Origin: Reyranella sp.
GTDB lineage: Bacteria; Pseudomonadota; Alphaproteobacteria; Reyranellales; Reyranellaceae
Assembly: GCF_004297405.1 (NCBI RefSeq)
Contig: NZ_SCVC01000021.1
Coordinates: forward strand, 434,001-498,000
Reading direction: 5' to 3'
DNA: 64,000 nt
The notes under the pieces were generated by a model that was not told where the DNA came from, made no database searches, and saw nothing but the letters and a program-made list of their open reading frames with translations. Below, piece by piece: positions 54,720-64,000 of this stretch; the first letter of the stretch is position 1, and every line of letters begins with the position of its first letter. The position numbers and the translations under genes are program-made.

Positions 54720-55656
54720 GCGAGTCTGGGTCGCGGGTCACCGCGGCCTGGTAGGTAGCGCTCTTGTGCGCCGCCTGCAGAGCGAGGGTTGCGAGATTGT
54801 CGTGGCGCCGCGCGATACTGTGGACTTGCGCCACCCCGATCAGGTCGAGCGCTGGATGCGCGAGGCGAAGCCGCAGGCCGTGTTCCTGGCAGCAGCGCGG
54901 GTCGGCGGCATCTATGCCAATGACACGCGACCGGCCGAGTTCATCTACGACAACCTGATGATCCAGTCGAACGTCGTCGAAGCGTCGCGTCGCGTCGGCG
55001 TCGAGAAGCTGATGCTGCTGGGGTCGTCCTGCATCTACCCGCGGCTGGCGCCGCAGCCGATCCCGGAATCGGCGTTGCTCACGGGTGCTCTGGAGCCGAC
55101 CAACCAGTGGTATGCCGTCGCCAAGATCGCCGGCATCAAGCTCGGTCAGGCCTACCGCCGGCAATATGGCTGCGACTTCATCTCCGTCATGCCGACCAAC
55201 CTTTACGGCCCGGGTGACAATTTCGACCTGATGCAGAGCCACGTCGTGCCGGCCCTGCTCGTAAAGGCGCACCAGGCCAAGCTGTCCCAGGCGCCGACGA
55301 TGGAGGTCTGGGGAACGGGTGCGGTTCGCCGCGAGTTCCTGTTCGTCGACGATGCCGCCGACGGCATGGTCTACCTGATGCAGCACTTTTCGGACGAGGG
55401 GATCGTCAACCTCGGGCAGGGTTCGGACGTGCCGATCCGCGATCTTGTCGAGCTGATCTGTAAGGTCGTCGGCTACAAGGGAGGCATCCGCTTCGACACG
55501 TCGCGGCCGGACGGCACCCCGCGCAAGATGATCGATACGTCCTATGCAGCCTCGCTCGGCTGGAAGGCGCGCACGCCTCTGCAGGCCGGTCTCGAGGCGA
55601 CCTACCGCTGGTATGTAGACAATGTCGCTTCCGAGAAGCGACGCGCCGTCGCCTGA
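54685..55656 (+). CDS. fcl: GDP-L-fucose synthase
   Basis: A 323-residue epimerase/reductase that turns GDP-4-keto-6-deoxymannose into GDP-L-fucose. [53 protein letters not shown], the [11 protein letters not shown] motif and [10 protein letters not shown] are family signatures. GGAGAG precedes the ATG at 54685 inside gmd. The 3' end overlaps the flippase start by 35 bases. It shows that L-fucose is a probable component of the polymer. Confidence 0.97.
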   Translation: MPSTPRYTLRNKRVWVAGHRGLVGSALVRRLQSEGCEIVVAPRDTVDLRHPDQVERWMREAKPQAVFLAAARVGGIYANDTRPAEFIYDNLMIQSNVVEASRRVGVEKLMLLGSSCIYPRLAPQPIPESALLTGALEPTNQWYAVAKIAGIKLGQAYRRQYGCDFISVMPTNLYGPGDNFDLMQSHVVPALLVKAHQAKLSQAPTMEVWGTGAVRREFLFVDDAADGMVYLMQHFSDEGIVNLGQGSDVPIRDLVELICKVVGYKGGIRFDTSRPDGTPRKMIDTSYAASLGWKARTPLQAGLEATYRWYVDNVASEKRRAVA

Positions 55657-57157
55657 GGCGGAGCTCGCGACAGGCCATCTCGACGCCGATTTAAGTCGGC
55701 GCTCTCGCCGCGGCGGCGCGCTGCTCATGGGTGCGCAGGCCGTGCGTGTCGTGGGACAGCTAGCCACGCTCGTTGTTCTGGCGCGCCTGCTGCCGCCATC
55801 CGCCTTCGGCCTGCTGGCGATGGTCGCCGCGGTTGGGCTTGTGCTCGACCTCCTGAAGGAGCTCGGCCTTTCCTCGGCCACAATTCAGAAAGCCAACCTG
55901 ACGCAGGCACAGGTCTCGGCCCTGTTCTGGATCAATGCTGCCGCCGGCTCGTTGCTGGCGGTCACCCTTGTCCTGGCGGCGCCGCTGCTGGCGGCCTTCT
56001 ACGGTCAGCCGGAGCTCGCGCCGGTGGCCCGCTGGCTTGCCCTCGGCTTTGTGATGAGTGGCCTCACGGTGCAGCATTGGGCGCTGCTGCGCCGCCAGAT
56101 GCGGTTTGCCGCCATCGCTGGCCTGGAGACTACGGCAGACTACGCAGGGTACGCGACGGCCATCGGCCTTGCTCTGGCGGGTGAGGGCTACTGGGCCCTG
56201 GTCGCCCAGCGCCTCGTCACGCCGGGCGTCCTTATGATCGGAAGCTGGATCGTCTGCCGCTGGCGGCCGGCGCGGCCTGCGGCTGCACCAGAGCTGGGCG
56301 ACCTGCTGCGGTATGGCGCGTCCGTTACCGGCAGTGGCCTCGCCACGGCCGTGGCGCGCAGTTTCGACCAGGTGATGATCGGCTGGCTGTGGGGGCCGGC
56401 GGCACTCGGCCTTTACGAACGCACGACGCGGCTGCTGCTGCTGCCGATAAACACCATCAACGCACCGGTCTACTCCGCCGGCATGCCGGCCCTGAGCCGT
56501 CTCGTCGACCAGCCGGAGCGCTACCGCGCGATGTTCCGCCAGATCGTGCAGAAGCTCGGCCTGCTCACCATGCCGGTCTTCGCCGTTGCTGCGCTGACGT
56601 CTGACTGGATGGTCGAGATCCTGTTTGGTCCCTCGTGGACGGCTGCCGTGCCGCTCGCTGCGCTGTTCAGCGTGTCGGCGATCTTCCTGCCCGTGCTGAT
56701 GTCGATGGGTTTGCTCTACATGACGCAAGGTCGCACAGCCGAGCTGCTGCGGGCGACGTTGATCGATGCCGGGCTCTGCCTGCTGGCGATCGTCGCGGGC
56801 CTGCCCTGGGGAGGGGTGGGTGTCGCCGCGGCGCTGGCGATTGCCGGTCTCGCGCTGCGTACGCCGCTCTCCTTCTGGCTTGCCACGCGGCATGGCCCGG
56901 TACGGAACATCCACGTATGGCGGGCCATCGCGCCACCGGCTTCGGCGGCGCTTGCCGCGGCGGTTACCGTGGCCTTTGTGCGAGCCGTTGTGCCGCGCAA
57001 TCTATCGGTGGAATCCGTGACGGCCGTCGGGGCGGCCGCCTCCGCGGTCATTGTGCTGGTGTTGCTGCTGTGGCCGGAAACGCGGCGCGAGATCCGCTCA
57101 GCCGCCCACCACGCTGCCATCCTCATCCGACGCCGGCGCGCCGTTCTCGAGCCTTAG
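55622..57157 (+). CDS. Wzx/WzxC-type polysaccharide flippase
   Basis: A 511-residue membrane protein of the polysaccharide transporter (MOP) superfamily with about 12-14 transmembrane helices. GALLMGAQAVRVVGQLATLVVLARLLPPSAFG near the N-terminus and GSGLATAVARSFDQVMIGWLWGPAALGLYERTTRL in the middle are typical. It should flip lipid-linked repeat units to the periplasm. The start at 55622 overlaps fcl. It converges with the Wzy-like gene, with 81 bases between stops and no obvious terminator. Confidence 0.9.
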   Translation: MSLPRSDAPSPEAELATGHLDADLSRRSRRGGALLMGAQAVRVVGQLATLVVLARLLPPSAFGLLAMVAAVGLVLDLLKELGLSSATIQKANLTQAQVSALFWINAAAGSLLAVTLVLAAPLLAAFYGQPELAPVARWLALGFVMSGLTVQHWALLRRQMRFAAIAGLETTADYAGYATAIGLALAGEGYWALVAQRLVTPGVLMIGSWIVCRWRPARPAAAPELGDLLRYGASVTGSGLATAVARSFDQVMIGWLWGPAALGLYERTTRLLLLPINTINAPVYSAGMPALSRLVDQPERYRAMFRQIVQKLGLLTMPVFAVAALTSDWMVEILFGPSWTAAVPLAALFSVSAIFLPVLMSMGLLYMTQGRTAELLRATLIDAGLCLLAIVAGLPWGGVGVAAALAIAGLALRTPLSFWLATRHGPVRNIHVWRAIAPPASAALAAAVTVAFVRAVVPRNLSVESVTAVGAAASAVIVLVLLLWPETRREIRSAAHHAAILIRRRRAVLEP

Positions 57158-57238
57158 CCGCCCCTGGCGGTCGACCCGCAGGTGGCGTGAGAGGCTGGCC
57201 CGTCTGGGGGCGAAGGCGACATCCATATGCCGATCGGA

Positions 57239-58576
57239 TTATGTCGCGAACCTCGGAGGGACGAGAGATTGCCAGCGCGACATGGCGAGCTGTTCGCGGG
57301 TTGCGCGTGTGCTCAGGATCGAGGTGCCAGCGGCGATCAGCAGCACGGCCCAGGTCTTGGGGCCAACGTAGGAACCCGAAGCCTGCCCCAGGATCAGCCA
57401 TACAGCCCAGCAGTAGAGAACGCTCGGTACACCCAGCATCCGCAGCCACACGGAGAGCGCCGCGAACATGATCACGCCCCCCACCAGGCCGAGATAGATC
57501 CAGTGCAGCCAGAAATAGTTGGTCAACACGTCGCCGATTCGGCTGATGCGCCAGGCGGCCTGGAAAGACGGCGAGTTCATGTAGACGTTCATCACATTGT
57601 CCGTGATGAAGGATTCGCCGGTGAGGCCTGCGCCGGCCACGGGGAAGTGACGGAAGATGTCGAAGGCCACCAACATCGGTCCGGTGAAGCGATAGAAGAA
57701 GCTCGCATCCTCGCCGCGCGACAGCTCGGCCAGGCGGGCGGCGAACAGCGACTGCCCCACAGCTACGGTAATGCCCAGCACCACTACGGAAAGCGCGATC
57801 ATGCCCACGATTCGCGTCGGTGAGCGCCGACGGTTCGCTCCGGAGAGCAGGATGAGGTAGGGGATCATCAGGAGCAACATCAGGACGAGGGTCGGGCCTG
57901 GCAGCACGATCATCGCGAGGCCCACGAGTCCGAGATAGATCGGGAGCTTCCAGCGCCACGGGCTCACCACCAGCCAGGCCGCACAGTAATGCGTGTAGGC
58001 GAAGGTCACGGCCGAGGGTTCGGAGGTGAACAGCTTCGGTCTGATGTGACCATAGAGGAGTTGGTCGCGGAGATCGGCATCATAGACGACGCCCGAGTCG
58101 TAGATCTTCTCGCGTACCCTGTCGCTGATCGCGCGCAGACCTGTATGATTCTCCAGAACGCAGCCGATGATGATGAAGATACAGAAACCCAGCAAAATCC
58201 CGGCGATCTGTCGCCGCTCCGCACGAAGCAAGGTCAGAAACAGGCCATAGCCGATCACCAGCCCATAAGTGAGCTGCACGAGGCCAGTGAATCGCTTGCT
58301 GAGGAAGGCGAGGTCGGTCGCAATCAGGATCGAGACGAGATAGAGCGCGACCACCCCCAGAAGGCCAGCGAGATGACGGGGCTGGATATCGTCTCGTCGG
58401 CGCCACAGCATGATCAGGCCGGCAAAGCCCGATGGAGCGCAGGTGAGGGGAATTTTGGAAGTGATCTGGAGAGAAACGCCGAGATAGAGGCCGATCAGGA
58501 AGAGCGCGATCAATGCCAGATCGATTCCGGTCAGGCGTCGCGCAGGAGTCTCCAGGCCTATCGCTTCTGCTGTCAT
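57239..58576 (-). CDS. O-antigen polymerase (Wzy)-like membrane protein
   Basis: A 445-residue protein with about 11 hydrophobic helices and a large periplasmic loop between the later ones (FRHFPVAGAGLTGESFITDNVMN), as in Wzy polymerases and O-antigen ligases. The FPVAGAGLTG segment recalls the GxGxG-type loop of the family. Placement between a flippase and glycosyltransferases supports polymerisation of repeat units. The ATG overlaps the stop of the next gene upstream (TGATG). An upstream in-frame start at 58642 would overlap that gene and is not needed. Confidence 0.8.
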   Translation of the reverse strand: MTAEAIGLETPARRLTGIDLALIALFLIGLYLGVSLQITSKIPLTCAPSGFAGLIMLWRRRDDIQPRHLAGLLGVVALYLVSILIATDLAFLSKRFTGLVQLTYGLVIGYGLFLTLLRAERRQIAGILLGFCIFIIIGCVLENHTGLRAISDRVREKIYDSGVVYDADLRDQLLYGHIRPKLFTSEPSAVTFAYTHYCAAWLVVSPWRWKLPIYLGLVGLAMIVLPGPTLVLMLLLMIPYLILLSGANRRRSPTRIVGMIALSVVVLGITVAVGQSLFAARLAELSRGEDASFFYRFTGPMLVAFDIFRHFPVAGAGLTGESFITDNVMNVYMNSPSFQAAWRISRIGDVLTNYFWLHWIYLGLVGGVIMFAALSVWLRMLGVPSVLYCWAVWLILGQASGSYVGPKTWAVLLIAAGTSILSTRATREQLAMSRWQSLVPPRFAT

Positions 58577-59880
58577 CACGGCTCGGCGATCGCTGACAAG
58601 ATCTGGCGGCCACGGCTCGACCAGTCGAACTGATCGCGGCACGCCGCAAAGGCGCGTTCCTGCAGACGGTTCAGCAAGTCAAGGTCGTCGATTGCTTCGA
58701 GCACGCCATGTGCCAAAGCGGCGTGGTCGGGAAACAGCATGACGCTGTCGTTGTGGCGCAGGGGTACACCTGCGAAGGACCCCGTCAGTGCGAAGACAGG
58801 CACGCGGTTGAAGACATACTCCAGCACCTTGAGCTTGAAGCCGCCACCGTTGCGCTCGGGCACGATGGCGATCCGGGCATTGTCGAGGAAGGGCCCGATC
58901 TCCGGAACGGTGCCGGTGAATTCGGTGGCATTGGCCTTCTGGCGAAGTTGAGCCAGGAAGGTCTCATCGGCGCTGCCGACGGCCTGCAACTCGGCATGCG
59001 CTTCGGCGAACATCGGGTCGGCGATGCCGACGAACTCGGCCAGGTTCATGCGCTTGGCAATCCAGTCGTAGCTGCCGACGATGACGGCCCGGCGCGGCAG
59101 GTCCTCCGAGAGCTGCCGTTTCTCAATGCGGCGGCCGCAATAGCCTGGCGTCAGCACGCCCATGGGTTTGTCACAGCGGCGGCGGCGATAGAGGGAAAGA
59201 TCTTCTGGTGTGATGGCGGTAACGAAATCGACCGCGTCGACCAGGTCGCGCTCCAACCACGACACCTTGAGCGCGTCGAGACGCACGGCCTGACGTTTCA
59301 AGAACAGTGGCTGGCTTTCGGCGATCTGCGCTCGCACGCTTTCTTCATGATTGTGCGAGACGTAGATCAGCCGCGGCCGATTGGGTCGGCCGGCATAGAA
59401 GTCGAGCACACGCGGCAGCGCCCAGCCCACCGAAATGCCATCGAAAACGACGCCATCCCAATCACCGTACTGCAGCAGCTCATCGAGCGTGCGGCGCATG
59501 CCCGAGGTGCGGCAACGATAAGCGGTGTGCGGCAGCGCGGAAGCGAGGCTTCCCCAACGTGAATGTGGCGTGTCGTCTGGCAGCCACCAGACGATGTGAT
59601 CCTCGCGCCAGCCGTTGCCTTTATTTGACTCGGCGCGGCGCAGGCCTAACACCTCGACTTCGCTGCCGGCCGAGCGCATCGCATCGATCAAGCCACCCGA
59701 ATAGATGAACTGACCATTGTGGCGTGGCTCGGGGTCCGCGAGCGTCAACCACAGGCAGCGCGGTGGCCGACCCAGCCGCTCTTCAGAAGGCGTTGCGACC
59801 GGTGAAGCCGCCGAACGCGGTGCGGAAGATGATTCTGAGGTCGAAGCCGATCGACCAATGCTCGATGTAGTAGAGGTCAT
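58576..59880 (-). CDS. Glycosyltransferase, GT-B fold (start uncertain)
   Basis: The conserved part begins with PRCLWLTLADPEPRHNG and includes VFDGISVGWALPRV, VIVGSYDWIAKRMNL, the donor loop ERNGGGFKLKVLEYVFNRVPVFA and AGVPLRHNDSVMLFPD, as in family 4/1 glycosyltransferases. From the first ATG in reach (59880) the product has 434 residues, but its first 35-40 are a Ser/Thr-rich stretch that overlaps the 3' end of the upstream sugar-transferase gene by about 100 bases and looks like out-of-frame coding. A TTG at 59748 or another non-ATG start is possible. Coupled to the polymerase gene by TGATG. Confidence 0.8.
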   Translation of the reverse strand: MTSTTSSIGRSASTSESSSAPRSAASPVATPSEERLGRPPRCLWLTLADPEPRHNGQFIYSGGLIDAMRSAGSEVEVLGLRRAESNKGNGWREDHIVWWLPDDTPHSRWGSLASALPHTAYRCRTSGMRRTLDELLQYGDWDGVVFDGISVGWALPRVLDFYAGRPNRPRLIYVSHNHEESVRAQIAESQPLFLKRQAVRLDALKVSWLERDLVDAVDFVTAITPEDLSLYRRRRCDKPMGVLTPGYCGRRIEKRQLSEDLPRRAVIVGSYDWIAKRMNLAEFVGIADPMFAEAHAELQAVGSADETFLAQLRQKANATEFTGTVPEIGPFLDNARIAIVPERNGGGFKLKVLEYVFNRVPVFALTGSFAGVPLRHNDSVMLFPDHAALAHGVLEAIDDLDLLNRLQERAFAACRDQFDWSSRGRQILSAIAEP

Positions 59881-61294
59881 GCTCGACACGCTTCCGTATT
59901 TGTTCGACGGTGTCGGTCTCGCCTCGCCAACCATTGACCTGGGCCCAACCAGTGATGCCCGGTTTCACGCGGTGACGGGCGTCGTAGTACTTGACCGCCT
60001 CTTGATAGAGGAGAGTGCCAGCTTTGGCGGCCGTAGCGTGCGGGCGCGGGCCGACGACCGACATGTCACCGCGCAGCACGTTCAGGAATTGCGGAAGCTC
60101 GTCGAGGCTGGTACGGCGCAGGAAGGCGCCGAAGCGAGTGATGCGAGGATCGCCGCGCCGCGTGAGCTGCTCGGCGTTCGCGTCACTCTTCTCGTGGTAC
60201 ATGGTGCGGAACTTCCACACCTCGATCAGCCTGTTGTTGAAGCCATAGCGCTTCTGGCGGAAGAACACCGGCCCTGGGCTATCGAGCTTGATCAGGATGG
60301 CAATCGCCAGCAGGAGCGGCGAGATCAAGGTGACGATACCGGCCGCGATCAGCCGATCCTCGATGCCCTTAGCAATCCATCGCCAGTCGCGCAGCGGCCG
60401 ATCGATGGCATTGAGGAATGTGTGGCCGCCGATATGGCTCACGGAGACGGCACCGAGCCGAAGACCAAAAACGTCGGGGCAAAGCCGAACATCGACCGGC
60501 ACAAGGGCGAGTTTGTTCAGCGTCTCGACGAGTTGGCGATCGGCGCCGAGTGGCAATGCAACGATTACCGTGTCGATGCCGTGGCGGCGGACGTCATTGA
60601 CCAGATCGTCGACGCGGCCAAGGATGTCGTGACCCATGCAGCGGTGCGGCAGGTTTCCCGCTTCATCATCGTAGACGCCGACAACTCGCAGGTTCGAGGT
60701 TGCCGAGGTGCCGTTCAGATCGCGCAACAGATGCTGAGCGACCGGCCCGGCGCCGACGACCGCGATGCGCTCACCCAAGCGGCCCTCCTGCGCCCAACGT
60801 TGCATCCGTCGGCGCAGGAAGATGCGGCCTGCACCCAAGAGGGTGATGCTGCCCGCGAACCAAGCCGCGATCCATGAGCCATCGGCGGCATTGATGGGTT
60901 CGATGAACAGGGCTGCCAGGAACAGCACGAAGAGGGTCCCCAGCCAACCGAGCAGCATGCGTCCCAATGAGCTGTCGAGATGGGCAAACTGCGCGAAGCG
61001 ATGCGCGCCAGCGAGGTGCAGAAAGTTGAGGCCGAGCACGGTGCCGAGCAACACGACGAGGACTTCGAGACGCCAGTCGATGGTCGCGCCGCGCCATTGC
61101 AGAGCGGCGACGCCAGCTCCGAGAATGCATGCACCGTCGAACGTCGCCACGAGGCGCGTCACGATCGCTTCCGAGATCGTGCGGCCACCGGCACCGAGTA
61201 CGGGTGCCGTCGTGTCGACGGCATCAGTAACGACGTCGGGGAGAGAATGCGCCATCGGCATAGCGGCCGATTGCGACTTGTAGCGAGAATTCAT
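59783..61294 (-). CDS. Undecaprenyl-phosphate sugar phosphotransferase (WcaJ/ExoY family)
   Basis: A 503-residue enzyme that primes repeat-unit synthesis by loading a sugar-1-phosphate onto undecaprenyl phosphate. It has about four N-terminal transmembrane helices, a CoA-binding-like domain ([17 protein letters not shown]), a further membrane segment near residue 310, and the catalytic bacterial sugar transferase domain: [45 protein letters not shown]. The layout matches the WcaJ/PssY group. The start at 61294 has GGAG upstream; the longer frame to 61369 is unlikely. Confidence 0.93.
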   Translation of the reverse strand: MNSRYKSQSAAMPMAHSLPDVVTDAVDTTAPVLGAGGRTISEAIVTRLVATFDGACILGAGVAALQWRGATIDWRLEVLVVLLGTVLGLNFLHLAGAHRFAQFAHLDSSLGRMLLGWLGTLFVLFLAALFIEPINAADGSWIAAWFAGSITLLGAGRIFLRRRMQRWAQEGRLGERIAVVGAGPVAQHLLRDLNGTSATSNLRVVGVYDDEAGNLPHRCMGHDILGRVDDLVNDVRRHGIDTVIVALPLGADRQLVETLNKLALVPVDVRLCPDVFGLRLGAVSVSHIGGHTFLNAIDRPLRDWRWIAKGIEDRLIAAGIVTLISPLLLAIAILIKLDSPGPVFFRQKRYGFNNRLIEVWKFRTMYHEKSDANAEQLTRRGDPRITRFGAFLRRTSLDELPQFLNVLRGDMSVVGPRPHATAAKAGTLLYQEAVKYYDARHRVKPGITGWAQVNGWRGETDTVEQIRKRVEHDLYYIEHWSIGFDLRIIFRTAFGGFTGRNAF

Positions 61295-61388
61295 CAGAGG
61301 CTCCGTACGGGCGGGTCTCGACGATATGGGGTGATTGTCTACGCCTGCTCGCGCATGTGTTGTGATCATGCTGAGGCCGCTTCACAGC

Positions 61389-62612
61389 CTAGGCGGCAAG
61401 CACGGTCGCGGCGAAGCGTTGTGGCGTTTGTGAAGCTGCGAAGGCTTGGGCAGCGGAGAGGTCGATGAACGATGATGGACCGACCTGTGCCATTTGTGTG
61501 ATCGCGGCAGCGACTGCCACAGGGTCAGATGAATCGACGGAGAGACCGAGATGATGTTCGCGTGTCAGGTGCCCGACGAGGCCGTACGCTTGCGCCAACA
61601 CGGGCTTGCCGGCACGAGCGGCCCAGAGCAGCACACCGCTCGAGCCGACGAAGCGCTGATAGGGCGCCAGCACAACGTCACTGCGTTGAACCAGGCTCTC
61701 GAGTTCCGCCTGGTCGAGGCGTCGGTCTTCGATGCTCAGTGAAAGTCGCGGATGAAGTGTCGAAAGATGCGCGCAACGCTCCTCGAGGCGGCTGCGCAAC
61801 GCCGGGTCGACACGGCCAGCCAGCACGACGCCGACCTTGGCGGCGGTTGAAGGAGTAAGACGTTCGAGCGCGTCGAGAACGACCAGGGGGCCTTTGCGTT
61901 CAGTCAGGTAACCGAACAACAGAAAGGTCGTGCGGCCGTTCGATTTCGGACCGTTGTCATTGCCCGCCGGGACCGTGGTCGCGACCGGATGCGTCGGATC
62001 CGGCAGATGCTCGACCTTGTGGCCTTTGGCGTAGCGTCGCGCAGCATAGGCAGGAAAGAACGGATCAAGCGAGAGAACCCGATCGAGCGCAGGATTACGC
62101 AGCATCAACCGATAGAAGAGATTCTTGCGCACGTCGCGCAAGCGTTCGCCACCGCGCGTGCAATGACCATCGAAGCTGCCGTAATGCACGGAAGGTCGAA
62201 ACAGGATGCCCGACACTGTTTTGTCCTTGGCGCCGAGACCAAGCGCCAAAGGCAGGGCGAGGAGGTCGAGCGAAAGAAAGAATCCGCTGTCGGCGCCGCT
62301 CTGTTGAAGATGCCGCCGCATCGTCCACCAGCGTGCAAGGGCTGCAAGCGTAAGCCGCCGGTCGGTACACCAGCGCAGTTCCTGTGGTGAGAGCGGCCGC
62401 AATTCGACCCTTCCCATCACCTCGGCAGGAAGCGATCGAGCAAGTGCGAGACACAGTTTTTCCGGTGCTGCCACGGAGATCGCCGGCCGGGCGCGGTCAG
62501 CCGCTGCGAACTCGATCAGATGCTGTAGCCACTCTTGCGAATGGCCCTCTGCATCCGGCTCGAAGACCAGAACGCGGCGCGACACAGTCTCACCGTTGCG
62601 CGGTGAGGGCAT
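61389..62612 (-). CDS. Glycosyltransferase, GT-B fold
   Basis: A 407-residue glycosyltransferase. VLVFEPDAEGHSQEWLQHLI begins the acceptor half. The C-terminal half has FLLFGYLTERKGPLVVLDAL, VVLAGRVDPALR and VVLAPYQRFVGSSGVLLWAARAGKPVLAQ, with the E-type donor loop replaced by SSG-V, as in some family-4 members. ATG at 62612 overlaps the upstream gene by 23 bases; GTG at 62585 with GGTGAG before it is an attractive alternative that would begin SRRVLVFEPD. Confidence 0.82.
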   Translation of the reverse strand: MPSPRNGETVSRRVLVFEPDAEGHSQEWLQHLIEFAAADRARPAISVAAPEKLCLALARSLPAEVMGRVELRPLSPQELRWCTDRRLTLAALARWWTMRRHLQQSGADSGFFLSLDLLALPLALGLGAKDKTVSGILFRPSVHYGSFDGHCTRGGERLRDVRKNLFYRLMLRNPALDRVLSLDPFFPAYAARRYAKGHKVEHLPDPTHPVATTVPAGNDNGPKSNGRTTFLLFGYLTERKGPLVVLDALERLTPSTAAKVGVVLAGRVDPALRSRLEERCAHLSTLHPRLSLSIEDRRLDQAELESLVQRSDVVLAPYQRFVGSSGVLLWAARAGKPVLAQAYGLVGHLTREHHLGLSVDSSDPVAVAAAITQMAQVGPSSFIDLSAAQAFAASQTPQRFAATVLAA

Positions 62613-63813
62613 CGAGCCGGCTCATGAATGCGCCCAGGACACGCGGCTTGGCATAGTTCAGCTCGACGAATTCGCGGCCGCGGCGGCCGAGTTCCTGGCG
62701 CAGCCAGGTATCGTCGGCCAGACGTAGCACGGCTTCGGCAAAACCCAACGGCTCGCCGGGCGGCACACAAAGGAAAGCACCGCTCTCGCGCTGCAGCTCC
62801 CAGAGCACGCTGCCCGGTAGCGCCGTGGCGACGAAGGGGCGGCCGACCGCCATGATGTTGAACACCTTGGACGGCACGGCGAAAGCGGCTGCCTCGGGAT
62901 TCTGCGGCACCAGATGAATATCTCCGGCCGAGAGCGCAGGCCCCAGCGCCTCGTTCGGCTGCAGCTCGGTGATATGTACGTTCGCGAGACGCCGACGGGC
63001 GATTTCGGCGGCGAGTTCGCGGCCCTGGCTGCCATTGCCCCGCAGGATGATCTCGATATCGGGGCGGCTCACCGCGAGTTCGGCAGCCAGGTCGACGATC
63101 TGGCCCAGCCCCTGCTTGCGGCCGAGATTCCCGCTGTAGAGCACTTTTACAGAGCTGCGTGCGACGGGTTCGACAACCTTGATCTGGTCGGTATCGACCC
63201 AAAGCGGCACGACCTCGATGGGCACGGTCACGCCGATGCGGCGGAGCTGGTCCTTCATTTCGGCGGACAGGACCACCACGAGATCGGTGCGATTGAGCAC
63301 GAGCCGTTCGCAGGTCCTCATCAGGCGTGCAAGGCCACTGCCACCGCCCGTCATGCCAAGCTTCTCGGCGAGGCCTGATTGGATATCGTGCACCACGGCG
63401 ACACAGACACCGTTGCGTCGCTTGGAGGCAATCCCGAGAGCCACGGACAGGATCGACGGGCAGAGCGCCAGCACGATGGGATGGCGGTCGACGCGACCGG
63501 TCACCAGGGCCGCGAGGCCGCGCAGCAGGAACTCGGCTTCATTGGCGATGCGTGCGCGAGCGCCGCCGCCGCTTGGTGCGCCGACAGGCAACCGTTCGAC
63601 CGCGCTGCCGCCCACGATCTCGCGCCGGCACTTCCCGTCACGGTAGGCCGGGAAGACCTCCGGTTCGGGATAGTGCGGCAAGCCGCTCACCACTGTCGTG
63701 CGCCGCCCGTGTCGGGTCAGCCATTCGGCAATGTCGGTGCTGAACGGCGCTGACCCGATGAGCTCGGGCCAGAAATAGCGCGAGACGAACAGGACGTTTG
63801 AGGCGGGGGTCAT
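62590..63813 (-). CDS. WcaI-like glycosyltransferase family 4 protein
   Basis: A 407-residue glycosyltransferase resembling WcaI-type fucosyl/colanic acid transferases. VLFVSRYFWPELIGSAPFSTDIAEWL, TVVSGLPHYPEPEVFPAYRDG near the N-terminus, then VLYSGNLGRKQGLGQIVDLA and the donor loop FAVPSKVFNIMAVGRPFVA. In a gmd/fcl locus it may be a fucosyltransferase, but that is inference. The ATG at 63813 overlaps the stop of the upstream kinase-like gene (ATGA). Confidence 0.88.
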   Translation of the reverse strand: MTPASNVLFVSRYFWPELIGSAPFSTDIAEWLTRHGRRTTVVSGLPHYPEPEVFPAYRDGKCRREIVGGSAVERLPVGAPSGGGARARIANEAEFLLRGLAALVTGRVDRHPIVLALCPSILSVALGIASKRRNGVCVAVVHDIQSGLAEKLGMTGGGSGLARLMRTCERLVLNRTDLVVVLSAEMKDQLRRIGVTVPIEVVPLWVDTDQIKVVEPVARSSVKVLYSGNLGRKQGLGQIVDLAAELAVSRPDIEIILRGNGSQGRELAAEIARRRLANVHITELQPNEALGPALSAGDIHLVPQNPEAAAFAVPSKVFNIMAVGRPFVATALPGSVLWELQRESGAFLCVPPGEPLGFAEAVLRLADDTWLRQELGRRGREFVELNYAKPRVLGAFMSRLDALTAQR

Positions 63814-64000
63814 GAGCGAAAGCTCGCGCGGGTCGACCGCGCAGACTCGTAGAAAGGTGCGAGATAGCCGTACTGCCGATATTGCTTGGCGACGACTCGG
63901 GACATCACGACACCTGCGACGCTGCCCTGGGCGTCGACGATCTGCTTCAGTGCCTCGAGAGCGCTCTCCTGCCGCGTATGGCCCCACCGCACGACGAACA
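63810..64000 (-). CDS. Wzc/ExoP-type polysaccharide co-polymerase kinase, C-terminal fragment
   Basis: Only the last 62 codons are in the window; the gene continues beyond the right edge. The visible part reads VVRWGHTRQESALEALKQI, then GSVAGVVMSRVVAKQYRQYGY, as at the C-terminus of bacterial tyrosine autokinases that control polymer length (Wzc, ExoP, CapAB types). A Tyr-containing tail follows (RQYGYLAPFYES), which may include autophosphorylation sites. Its stop overlaps the start of the glycosyltransferase downstream. Confidence 0.8.
   Translation of the reverse strand, partial: FVVRWGHTRQESALEALKQIVDAQGSVAGVVMSRVVAKQYRQYGYLAPFYESARSTRASFRS

Noticed and set aside
1..64000. CRISPR arrays, tRNA genes, insertion sequences and prophage
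   Set aside because: I saw no regularly spaced repeats, no cloverleaf-type gene, and no transposase or integrase in any translated frame.

Overview
The window is high-GC, densely coded chromosomal DNA from an alphaproteobacterium. The evidence is an aerobic (CobG-type) cobalamin pathway with cob-style gene order, DUF1636, BluB and CobE homologues, double-module ABC transporters with an AAA-associated domain, and ATGA or TGATG stop/start overlaps throughout. I cannot name the genus from sequence alone. I see no tRNA, rRNA, insertion sequence, prophage or CRISPR array. Where I had to choose a start codon I used Shine-Dalgarno (SD) spacing and the family's usual N-terminus.

Bases 1-7055 are mixed metabolism and envelope: the start of a peptide-type ABC substrate-binding protein, aquaporin aqpZ, a small secreted protein, a membrane class III nucleotide cyclase, and two outer-membrane proteins, one with two beta-barrels in one chain. 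Bases 7056-12029 look like one module: an FrmR/RcnR-type (DUF156) regulator with a C-tract operator, a fused double permease, its ATPase with an AAA-associated tail, and an MgtC/SapB protein. Both the porin (leftward) and the ABC importer (rightward) are preceded by near-identical leaders. In each leader a nested hairpin covers the SD and ATG of a short ORF starting M-x-x-[IV]-R-x-I-x-P. I do not recognise this element. Bases 12030-16757 hold an HDAC-family deacetylase, a small secreted protein, selO and a Tat-exported sulfatase.

Bases 16765-36577 are the cobalamin locus: cobC, cobD, cobQ and cobO, two hupE-like cobalt/nickel permease genes, then DUF1636-cobW-cobN-cobG-cobH-cobI-cobJ, an inverted cobK, and cobL-cobE-cobM-cobA-cobB-bluB. 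A cobalamin riboswitch precedes the second hupE and therefore the long operon. The first hupE has the same promoter but no riboswitch and has lost its HX5DH metal motif. cobF, cobS, cobT, cobR and the lower-ligand assembly genes cobP, cobU and cobV are not in the window. A second cobalamin riboswitch at 36614-36790 precedes an uptake operon: a SAM methyltransferase, a TonB-dependent receptor, a BtuF-like binding protein, a FecCD permease, an ATPase, then a ClC antiporter. A perfect 18-bp palindrome of Zur type lies between that riboswitch and the first gene, so B12 and zinc signals may both act there.

Bases 43984-47605 carry an alpha/beta hydrolase coupled to a GMC oxidoreductase, then panB. 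From 47715 to the right edge is a surface-polysaccharide locus: galE, an outer-membrane barrel, an FkbM methyltransferase, glycosyltransferases, gmd and fcl (GDP-L-fucose), a Wzx-type flippase, a Wzy-like polymerase, a priming sugar-phosphate transferase, more glycosyltransferases and the C-terminus of a Wzc-type kinase. Together these suggest a fucose-containing polysaccharide exported by the Wzx/Wzy route.
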